Assembly: GCA_035328465.1 (NCBI GenBank)
Contig: DAOLIQ010000135.1
Coordinates: forward strand, 1 to 5,556
Length of the DNA: 5,556 nt
DNA from: JADJEI01 sp035328465
GTDB lineage: Bacteria; Bacteroidota; Ignavibacteria; Ignavibacteriales; Ignavibacteriaceae
Reading direction: 5' to 3'
Notes under the pieces: generated by a model
What the model was told of the DNA's origin: nothing
The model's input: the letters and a program-made list of their open reading frames with translations, nothing else
Database searches by the model: none
In this document: positions 1 through 5,556 of the stretch, piece after piece
Layout: the number at the start of each line of letters is the position of its first letter
Position numbering within the stretch: position 1 is the first letter of the stretch
Position numbers and translations under genes: made by a program

Positions 1-143
1 AAAAAACAATAAGAAGAATTACGGTTAATGAATCAGCTTGTGCAGCAGCCCTGATTATAAGCTTTTAGAGTTCAATTTTTTAAATGCTTGACTTTGGCAA
101 GTTTTCTTATTCAATTTTTGATAAAATGTTACTGCTTTGATTA
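1..143. other. non-coding stretch upstream of the first leader block
   Basis: AT-rich stretch with stop codons in all three forward frames: 10-12 (TAA), 26-28 (TAA) and 66-68 (TAG). The frame ending at 66-68 is open from the window edge and could be the last about 21 codons of an upstream gene, but nothing in it is recognisable. A TTGACT hexamer at 88-93 resembles a sigma70 -35 box, but no good -10 box follows at normal spacing. No hairpin followed by a T-run was seen. The stretch is not repeated in front of the second gene, where the repeat begins only at the equivalent of position 144. Confidence 0.5.
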
Positions 144-396
144 TTATTTACACGAAAAGAAAATTTTATTGTTTTCGATATTGCTATCCATTAAAAAATG
201 ATTTATCTTTAACAAAGAATAATGGTAAACCATTTAACTCAAAATAAATAAATTTATAAATTATTTTCCGTGAGTTTCAATTATGGGAACTACTTTTTCC
301 AACCTGTGCAAACAGTTTATTACTGTTACAGTTTTTTCATTACTTTTTTCTTCACTTGGTTTTGCTCAGTATTATGTTGATCAGGATAAGGTTGAT
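144..396 (+). repeat. leader block copy A (upstream region plus signal-peptide codons)
   Basis: This 253-bp block aligns without indels to 1847-2099 at a constant offset of 1703. Hand counting gives 18 differences in the 139 non-coding bases and 17 in the first 114 coding bases, about 86% identity overall. It starts with the octamer TTATTTAC and ends after codon 38 of the gene at 283. Beyond that point similarity to the other copy drops sharply. The block contains the translation start, a 35-bp perfectly shared stretch (234-268) and the entire signal peptide. It probably carries the promoter, though no confident promoter hexamers could be assigned. Confidence 0.92.
234..268 (+). promoter_or_regulatory. 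perfectly conserved AT-rich upstream element, copy A
   Basis: These 35 bases are identical to 1937-1971, while the flanking non-coding bases of the leader block carry scattered substitutions. The core is a perfect 12-bp palindrome, AATTTATAAATT, at 251-262, and it overlaps a second palindrome, ATAAATTTAT, at 248-257. It lies 15 to 49 bases before the ATG at 283. That position suits an untranslated leader, an operator or an AT-rich translation enhancer; A-rich upstream regions often stand in for Shine-Dalgarno sequences in Bacteroidota. The regulatory role is inferred from conservation and position only. Confidence 0.4.
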
Positions 397-1881
397 AGGA
401 CAAGGGACACAAAATCAAGTTATTATCTTAAACCAGAATTAATTATAACTAAGCGGGTACAACTAGTAAGTTATAAAAGTGAGCATGGGTCTTATACACC
501 TATAAGACTTGGGTTTAATAAGGATGAGTATAAAGAAAACGATACAATTTTGATTTCACTACTATATCAAAATGAAAATGAATGGGATAAAGAAATAACA
601 CTAATCATGATTCCAAACTTTAATATTTTGTCTTCCGAAATAGAATTCGAAAAAGAAAATAATTTATATATCGGTAGAATAAATCCAGGAGAAAAAAGAA
701 CATTTTCTATCCTTTTCAAAACTAATCCGAATCCCAAATCGGAGGGAAATCTATTGTATATCTCATTTCACCAAGGAATTAGTTCCATAGAACATAGAAA
801 ATACTTATTTTCTTATCGTGCTTATCAAAAGGATGATCAATCACCATTACAAATTTCACCACAACCACGCTTTTATAAATCCATCCCTGATACAATGTCA
901 AAATTCCGGAGCATCAATTCAGATACTTTTAATGAATTTGACGGCGATAATTTCAAATTAATTAAAAAACAGAATAACCGAACTATATTTAATGTCTTCA
1001 CGAATTCCAATTCACCTGCTAATATCAACATAACTGTACATGGGGTTATTTATTTTGAAAATTTCGATCATTCACTATCTCCACTAACCCATTGGCTGCT
1101 TACAGTTTATGAATCGAACACACAAACTGACCTTGATGTGGTGGATGATAACGATTTTCACATTGATTACCCTGTTGAAAGTCCTGGACTTAATGGCGCA
1201 TATTCAATCACAGCAAATGTGAGCCATACTTATTATAAACTAGCTATTGTTCAAATTCGTTACGAAGGAACACACATGACTTATGCATTAGGTAGAGTTG
1301 AACCACCTGATTTGCAAGGTTATCAATTAGTTACTAACATTTACACAAATACAACTACGGATATACTTTTAGATCATATATATTTTGGAAGCACTTCCGA
1401 TCCGATTTACGAAACATTACGACGTTGTGCAATAATTTCTTATAAAATAGATAATTCTTTTTCACAAAATGTTGGAGGTGATAATCTCCTTACTTTACAA
1501 ACAGTCTTTATTGGTACAAGAGATGAGGATCATGTAATCTCTGGTGAATCTTTCTCACAGATAATAGAGGATGACGTTTGTTATATTCAGATTGGGGAAA
1601 GTGAAAATTCCTTTGAAGAAGCCGTTATCTATCACGAACATGGACATACGCTTATGTTTGATTTATTAGAATATAAAGTTCAAGCTGGTGGTGGCCATTA
1701 TATGGATCAAAAATCCCGACCTTCATTAGCGTTTTTGGAAGGATGGGCTGACTTTTGGGCATGCTTTGCAACAAATAACAGTTCTTTGTATTCTATTAAT
1801 CCATATAACTATGGGGTCGATATTAATACTGTTGAAGCACAAAATTTTATTTACACGAAAATAAAATTTTATTGCCTTTGA
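283..1881 (+). CDS. secreted gluzincin-like metallopeptidase paralogue, 3'-truncated
   Basis: The product is 532 aa. Residues 1-28 form a Sec signal peptide (Lys10, then a hydrophobic run from Phe12, with likely cleavage in GFA|Q after Ala28). Residues about 73-170 look like an Ig-like beta domain opening with 'LGFNKDEYKENDTI'. Residues 247-338 form a transthyretin-like beta-sandwich (WLLTVYES, DDND, then a GAYSI strand). The peptidase domain carries HEHGH at 451-455 and EGWADFWA with Glu486, a spacing and motif typical of gluzincin zinc proteases (two His, a catalytic Glu452 and a third-ligand Glu). From residue 525 the sequence is no longer peptidase: the last eight codons are read from the next leader block, and the stop lies inside it. 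Compared with the paralogue at 1986, the protein lacks the C-terminal peptidase subdomain (including the EGTVAGTFW motif) and all beta-helix sequence. The ATG at 283 is supported by the identical start context in the paralogue. The zinc ligands are intact, but the truncated fold may be inactive, so this may be a pseudogene. The natural substrate is unknown. Confidence 0.85.
   Translation: MGTTFSNLCKQFITVTVFSLLFSSLGFAQYYVDQDKVDRTRDTKSSYYLKPELIITKRVQLVSYKSEHGSYTPIRLGFNKDEYKENDTILISLLYQNENEWDKEITLIMIPNFNILSSEIEFEKENNLYIGRINPGEKRTFSILFKTNPNPKSEGNLLYISFHQGISSIEHRKYLFSYRAYQKDDQSPLQISPQPRFYKSIPDTMSKFRSINSDTFNEFDGDNFKLIKKQNNRTIFNVFTNSNSPANINITVHGVIYFENFDHSLSPLTHWLLTVYESNTQTDLDVVDDNDFHIDYPVESPGLNGAYSITANVSHTYYKLAIVQIRYEGTHMTYALGRVEPPDLQGYQLVTNIYTNTTTDILLDHIYFGSTSDPIYETLRRCAIISYKIDNSFSQNVGGDNLLTLQTVFIGTRDEDHVISGESFSQIIEDDVCYIQIGESENSFEEAVIYHEHGHTLMFDLLEYKVQAGGGHYMDQKSRPSLAFLEGWADFWACFATNNSSLYSINPYNYGVDINTVEAQNFIYTKIKFYCL
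1847..1854 (+). other. rearrangement junction at 8-bp microhomology TTATTTAC
   Basis: Left of this octamer, gene 1 matches gene 2 closely: in the 36 bases ending at 1854 there are only two differences from those ending at 3605. Right of it, the sequence matches the region after 151 upstream of gene 1. The octamer occurs at all three corresponding sites (144-151, 1847-1854, 3598-3605), and the bases flanking it differ between the parental sites. The overlap is therefore exactly 8 bp. This is the signature of a recombination breakpoint and explains the truncated end of gene 1. Confidence 0.88.
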
Positions 1882-1936
1882 TATTGTCTTTTATGAAAAA
1901 ATGATTTATGTTTAACAAAGGTTAAAGGTAAACCTG

Positions 1937-1971
1937 TTAACTCAAAATAAATAAATTTATAAATTATTTTC
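1937..1971 (+). promoter_or_regulatory. perfectly conserved AT-rich upstream element, copy B
   Basis: Identical to 234-268 over 35 bases, with the 12-bp palindrome AATTTATAAATT at 1954-1965. It ends 14 bases before the ATG at 1986, the same spacing as in copy A. Perfect identity here, when silent sites in the downstream genes are heavily diverged, points either to function or to recent homogenisation. Confidence 0.4.
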
Positions 1972-1972
1972 T

Positions 1973-1978
1973 GTGAGG
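1973..1978 (+). promoter_or_regulatory. weak Shine-Dalgarno-like GTGAGG before gene 2
   Basis: GTGAGG lies 7 bases before the ATG at 1986 and contains a GAGG core. The corresponding site before gene 1 (270-275) reads GTGAGT, so it has lost one base of anti-Shine-Dalgarno pairing. The match is modest, as is usual in Bacteroidota-like genomes, but it supports the chosen starts of both genes. Confidence 0.35.
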
Positions 1979-1985
1979 TTCAATT

Positions 1986-4900
1986 ATGGGAACGATTTCT
2001 TCCAACCTGTGCAAACAGTTTATATCTCTTTCAGTTTTTTTATTGCTTTTTTCTTCTCCTGGTTTCTCTCAATTTTATATTGATCAGGATAAGATTGATT
2101 ATGTATGGCAGAATAATGTAAAAGGATATTGGACAAAACCAGAGGACACAAAAGGTAAAAATGTTTATCTCGAAAGCTTCCATAAAGCTGGTTATTCATC
2201 AGATATCAAAATCGGTTTTGATAAGCTGGAATATAAAAGCGATGATTCGATAATAGTAACATTAAAAAGAGGATATGAAAATGAAACCGATAGCGAATAT
2301 GTAAGTATTTCAGGTTGTCAAGAATTATTTTCCAGCCAAATAAAAATCAAGAGATATGAAAGTGGTACTTATGGATTATATCTAAAAAAAGGGCAGCGAA
2401 TTGATATTATTATTAAACACAAGGATAGAAAATTTGTTAGACTAGCTTTTGGCTTGGGAGGAATTTTCGGTTCAAGTGAAGGTAGAGCCTATATCATTGT
2501 TTTTCAAGATAAGCACCAAGAAGGAGAAATTGAGGGTTTTGAAGGAACACCTGATAATACTTTAACAATTGTTAAAATACAAAAATTTATGCAAATAGAA
2601 GCTCTAGCTATACAAGTAGAATCCCCTTGTACAGCAAAAAAAAAGTCATTCCCACCATTAGAGGAGGATGTAAAAAAATTAACAGAGAATAATGATAGTC
2701 TCAAACCTCAAATTTCTGTATTTAATCCGGGTTTTAATAATCCAATACAAAATGTTACTTTTTCAGGTACACTTCTTTATGAAGATCCTCAAACTTCCTT
2801 TATCAATCCTGTAAATAACTGGCTGCTGCTTTTGTTTGAATCAGATACTTATTCTGATTTGGAAACGATTGATGAAAATGATCCACATACTGACTGGCCG
2901 GTATCAAGCAGTACTGGTAATGGAACATATAGTGTAACCATTAATATTACTAAAGCCTGGTTCGTGTTAGGTGTAGGTCTTCGCAGATATTCAGGTACTC
3001 ACATGGTTTATTATCTAGGCAGATGGGAAATAATTGGAGCAGATACTTTCATAGTCGCATATGATTTGCTAACTGAGATTGGGCAAAATATATACACGCA
3101 ATGGAATTTTTCTTATACATATGGTGGTTCACAAACTGATGTAATATTAGAAACATTGAGAAGATGCGCATATATTGGTAACAGAATAGATTTTTCAATT
3201 TCAACAAATGTTGGCGGAGATGATTTGGCAACTATTCAAAGTTTGCAGATAGGCACACGAAATGATGATGGAGTAATGCCGGATGGATCAGGCTCAGCGT
3301 TTGGAGAGCCAGCAAATAACACTAGTCAAATTCTGATAGGGCCAAAGCTTGATCAAAATTATTATGATGCTGTAATAATCCATGAACATGGTCATACGCT
3401 CATGTTTGCATTAACAAATTTTGAATGGAGGGCGGGTGGTAGTCATTACGCAGATCAGAAAAACAGAACCAATATGGCATTTTCCGAGGGCTGGGCAGAT
3501 TTCTGGGCTTGCTATGTCTCTAATAACAGTAGTTTATATTCCATAGTTCCCTACGCAGCATATCAATTGGATATTAACACTGTTGAAGCAAAAAATTTTA
3601 TTTACTCAGTGACCGGTTTGCATTCATCCACTTATTTGCCGGATGGAATTACGCTATACGATGGTGTCGAAAATGAAGGAACTGTTGCCGGTACCTTCTG
3701 GAAATTAAAAAACGACAACGGAATCTCTGCTGTTTGGAATGCATTGAAAAATGATATTGTTGAAGATGGTGTCTCCAGATCTATAATTAATATACTCGAA
3801 TATTTCGCTGTAAATTCTTCACTAAAATCATCATTCTATTCAAATCAAACTCGTGCTGAAGAATTAGGTTTCGGAACAAGTTTTAATTATGTGCAGAACA
3901 CCTCAACACTACAGACTGTAATTCCAACCTTTGCTGATAAAAGTCTGAATTATATTCAATCCGGGAATTACAATGTTAGCAGCCCAATTTATATTGAGAA
4001 CAAATCAATGGGAATTTTTGGAATGAGCCCTAAAGCAACAATTCTGCAGGGGCAAGCATACCAAAACACGATTCAAGTCAGGGCGCCAAATGCGGGTAAT
4101 GATTGGACAAAAATATCGGATCTAAAATTCACAAATGGCGGATTTGCTATTGATGTGGTTGCTGCAGGAGTAGATCAATCCCGTATTTACATTAACCGAT
4201 GCATCTCAGATGGTAATATGCGTGGATTCTGCTTTGCCGGCGATGCTATAATAGTTAATAATTTTATTGTTAATAGTGCAATTTCGGGCTCAGGATTTTT
4301 AGTACTTGCGCAAGGCAATGCTGATAGGAAAATTTATCTTTATAATAACACGATCCATAATGCCGGGGCTGGGCTAATTTTTGATAATACAGTTAATGTA
4401 TCCGGATATATAGCTAACAATATGTTTAGTGATAATAGTAATGGCATAGCAACCTTAGGAGCTAATGCAATACCTAATTCACGTTCAGGAATTTTTTTCC
4501 AATTTAATGGTACTTATCCTTTTACAATAACATCGGCAGTAGGATTGACTGTCTCCAATAATTATACAGATCCTCCATTTTATGCTACCGATTATTTTTA
4601 TGCCAACACTAATAATTATGAAGATAAAGGAATTCAAATATCAGGTGACGATGCAATATTTGAAGATCTTAGTACTGGAGAAGGATATGGGAGTGAAAGA
4701 AACTGGGTTGGTGCTTATGGTGGAAAACAGCCACATTCCTATAAAAGTACTTTATTGCCATCAAGTCCTGAATCAATATTTACTCCTCCTGTTTCAATTA
4801 CCGGTCAAAATGTGTGGTCTGGCATAATTGAAACAACGAATACAGTTACAATTGAAGCCGGGGCATCTGTTGAAATAGTTCCTGGAACGGTTCTTAATTT

Positions 4901-5556
4901 TTTAAATGGTTCTTCTTTAATTGTTAACGGCACATTAAATGCCATAGGAAATGTTTCTAATCCAATCACCTTTAATTTTGATGATACGAGTTTAGGTATT
5001 CGTTTAAAACAGAATTCAACCTCAATCTTAGATTACTTAGTTATAAACGATGCTAAAAGCGGCATCACAATTACTCAAGCAGTTTCTGAAATCAGACATA
5101 TTACTGCTCTTAATTGTAAATTCGGCATCCACATAGCAAACGAAAATTATGCTTCTGGACACAGTTCAATAGAATATGTTACTTTAACTAACAATAACTA
5201 TGGTTTGTGGTTAAGCAATTCTTCTCCATCTTTTCTTCATAATGAAGTAACCGGCAGCAATAAAGGAGTTTATTGTTCTAATTTTTCTTCTCCATCCCTT
5301 GCACAGTCATATTACGTTGACGGCGACAATCATATAACTGATAATACTTACGGTGTCTATGCTTATGCAAATTCAAATCCAACACTTGGGCACTACGACC
5401 CTTATAATCCATATAATAACTACGGATTCAATACAATAATAAACAACTCTTCGTACCACCTTTATGCAGAACAGTACTGCACTATCCTTGCCGCAAACAA
5501 TTGGTGGGGAAGCAATCCTCCAAATACTGCTTTGTTTTATTCGGGTGCAGGCAGTA
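1986..5556 (+). CDS. large secreted gluzincin-like metallopeptidase with beta-helix domains (3' partial)
   Basis: Open from the ATG at 1986 to the window edge, with no in-frame stop across 1190 codons. Residues 1-28 are a Sec signal peptide (likely cleavage GFS|Q). Residues about 73-175 are an Ig-like beta domain ('IGFDKLEYKSDDSI'). Residues 256-346 are a transthyretin-like beta-sandwich (LLFESDTYSDLETIDENDPHTD, then GNGTYSV). Residues about 355-635 form the peptidase domain: HEHGH at 466-470 (His466 and His470 as zinc ligands, Glu467 catalytic), EGWADFWA with Glu501 as the probable third ligand, and EGTVAGTFW from 564. A first right-handed beta-helix module spans about 641-913, starting with a pectate-lyase-like entry (SGNYNVSSPIYIENKSMGIFG) and ending at GAYGG (909-913). 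A second module begins near Trp944 with the 'VTIEAGASVEIVPGTVLNF' cap, shows NNWWGS around 1171-1176, and runs out of the window. The likely role is an exported or surface protease whose beta-helix binds polysaccharide or another surface. A type IX sorting domain may follow, but that is a guess. Substrate and exact peptidase family are not assignable here. It shares its leader and domain order with the truncated gene upstream. Confidence 0.88.
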   Translation, partial: MGTISSNLCKQFISLSVFLLLFSSPGFSQFYIDQDKIDYVWQNNVKGYWTKPEDTKGKNVYLESFHKAGYSSDIKIGFDKLEYKSDDSIIVTLKRGYENETDSEYVSISGCQELFSSQIKIKRYESGTYGLYLKKGQRIDIIIKHKDRKFVRLAFGLGGIFGSSEGRAYIIVFQDKHQEGEIEGFEGTPDNTLTIVKIQKFMQIEALAIQVESPCTAKKKSFPPLEEDVKKLTENNDSLKPQISVFNPGFNNPIQNVTFSGTLLYEDPQTSFINPVNNWLLLLFESDTYSDLETIDENDPHTDWPVSSSTGNGTYSVTINITKAWFVLGVGLRRYSGTHMVYYLGRWEIIGADTFIVAYDLLTEIGQNIYTQWNFSYTYGGSQTDVILETLRRCAYIGNRIDFSISTNVGGDDLATIQSLQIGTRNDDGVMPDGSGSAFGEPANNTSQILIGPKLDQNYYDAVIIHEHGHTLMFALTNFEWRAGGSHYADQKNRTNMAFSEGWADFWACYVSNNSSLYSIVPYAAYQLDINTVEAKNFIYSVTGLHSSTYLPDGITLYDGVENEGTVAGTFWKLKNDNGISAVWNALKNDIVEDGVSRSIINILEYFAVNSSLKSSFYSNQTRAEELGFGTSFNYVQNTSTLQTVIPTFADKSLNYIQSGNYNVSSPIYIENKSMGIFGMSPKATILQGQAYQNTIQVRAPNAGNDWTKISDLKFTNGGFAIDVVAAGVDQSRIYINRCISDGNMRGFCFAGDAIIVNNFIVNSAISGSGFLVLAQGNADRKIYLYNNTIHNAGAGLIFDNTVNVSGYIANNMFSDNSNGIATLGANAIPNSRSGIFFQFNGTYPFTITSAVGLTVSNNYTDPPFYATDYFYANTNNYEDKGIQISGDDAIFEDLSTGEGYGSERNWVGAYGGKQPHSYKSTLLPSSPESIFTPPVSITGQNVWSGIIETTNTVTIEAGASVEIVPGTVLNFLNGSSLIVNGTLNAIGNVSNPITFNFDDTSLGIRLKQNSTSILDYLVINDAKSGITITQAVSEIRHITALNCKFGIHIANENYASGHSSIEYVTLTNNNYGLWLSNSSPSFLHNEVTGSNKGVYCSNFSSPSLAQSYYVDGDNHITDNTYGVYAYANSNPTLGHYDPYNPYNNYGFNTIINNSSYHLYAEQYCTILAANNWWGSNPPNTALFYSGAGS

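Larger units (their letters stand above)
144..1846 (+). repeat. direct-repeat unit 1 (leader plus N-terminal two-thirds of the protease gene)
   Basis: This 1703-bp unit corresponds to 1847-3597, which is 1751 bp because gene 2 carries 16 more codons between the leader and the breakpoint. Similarity is uneven. The leader is about 86% identical in DNA. Residues from about 39 to the transthyretin-like domain are only weakly similar in protein. The segment from HEHGH to the breakpoint is about two-thirds identical in protein (hand alignment, roughly 51 of 75 positions). The units are homologous and tandem, but old or mosaic. Confidence 0.8.
1847..2099 (+). repeat. leader block copy B (upstream region plus signal-peptide codons)
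   Basis: Second copy of the block at 144-396, offset 1703. Its first 35 bases are translated as the end of gene 1, including that gene's stop codon at 1879-1881. Its next 104 bases form the gap between the two genes, and its last 114 bases encode the first 38 residues of gene 2. Because it repeats the full region upstream of gene 1, gene 2 probably has its own copy of whatever promoter serves gene 1. No terminator hairpin separates the genes, so read-through from gene 1 is also possible. Confidence 0.92.

Noticed and set aside
3..68. Possible 3' end of an upstream gene
   Set aside because: The open stretch from the window edge to the TAG at 66-68 is only about 21 codons, with no recognisable motif, so it could easily be chance. 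It is mentioned only in the description of the upstream stretch.
88..116. Sigma70-like promoter TTGACT with a -10 at 17 bp spacing
   Set aside because: The -10 position reads TCAATT, a poor match. A better hexamer, TAAAAT at 122-127, is 28 bp away, which is too far. The region is also not conserved ahead of gene 2.
204..211. Bacteroidota-type -7 box (TAnnTTTG) in the leader block
   Set aside because: TATCTTTA (TATGTTTA in copy B) differs at the last G, and the TTTG in copy B is 26 bases away and absent in copy A. Not strong enough to call a promoter.
283..366. Lipoprotein signal peptide using Cys9
   Set aside because: The cysteine lies before the hydrophobic segment, not after it, and no lipobox precedes it. 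A standard Sec signal with cleavage before Gln29 fits both proteins.
1855..1881. Frameshift or sequencing error as the cause of gene 1's early stop
   Set aside because: Sequence after the breakpoint does not match the continuation of gene 2 in any frame. It matches the non-coding leader before gene 1, so a rearrangement explains the stop.
2504..2704. 66-codon open frame on the minus strand
   Set aside because: It lies wholly inside the long + strand protease gene, encodes a low-complexity Ser/Phe/Cys-rich product and has no start context or homologous look. It is a shadow of the coding strand.
3049..3231. 60-codon open frame on the minus strand
   Set aside because: It is antisense to the peptidase domain, whose + strand translation is clearly conserved with the paralogue at 283-1881. 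The minus-strand product has no recognisable features.
4582..4827. 81-codon open frame on the + strand in another frame
   Set aside because: It overlaps the beta-helix region in a different frame from the continuous gene at 1986. The in-frame translation shows GAYGG and beta-helix cap motifs, so this frame is a by-product.

Overview
The window is AT-rich and coding on the + strand only. It holds two tandem, paralogous genes for large secreted metallopeptidase-like proteins. The style suggests a member of the Bacteroidota/Ignavibacteriota (FCB) group: signal peptides ending in (A/S)-Q, weak Shine-Dalgarno signals, asparagine-rich right-handed parallel beta-helix repeats with 'GAYGG' and 'NNWWGS' signatures, and multidomain exoproteins of the kind often exported by the type IX secretion system. 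This placement is inferred from style. No taxonomic marker gene is present.

Layout: 1-143 is non-coding with nothing convincing in it. 144-396 is a leader block (139 bp non-coding plus the first 38 codons of gene 1) that recurs at 1847-2099 in front of and inside gene 2, with about 86% identity and no indels (hand count, 35 differences in 253 bp). Gene 1 (283-1881, 532 aa) has a signal peptide, an Ig-like beta domain, a transthyretin-like beta-sandwich and a gluzincin-type zinc site (HEHGH then EGWADFWA). It then stops abruptly because it runs into the second copy of the leader block. Gene 2 (1986 to beyond the window end, at least 1190 aa) has the same N-terminal architecture with the peptidase domain complete, followed by two consecutive right-handed beta-helix modules. 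Its C-terminus lies outside the window.

The main biology is the junction between the genes. The octamer TTATTTAC occurs upstream of gene 1 (144-151), inside gene 2's peptidase domain (3598-3605), and exactly at the point in gene 1 where peptidase-coding sequence changes into leader sequence (1847-1854). Gene 1 is therefore a rearrangement product of a 1703-bp direct-repeat unit, made either by tandem duplication or by deletion between two full-length tandem paralogues. The leader and signal-peptide block is far more alike between the copies than the adjacent N-terminal coding sequence. This suggests homogenisation, strong constraint or a reusable promoter/signal-peptide cassette. Gene 2 is probably the functional exoenzyme or adhesin-like protease. 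Gene 1 is either a decaying truncated paralogue or a donor of an alternative N-terminal half. No mobile element, CRISPR array, RNA gene or clear terminator was seen.
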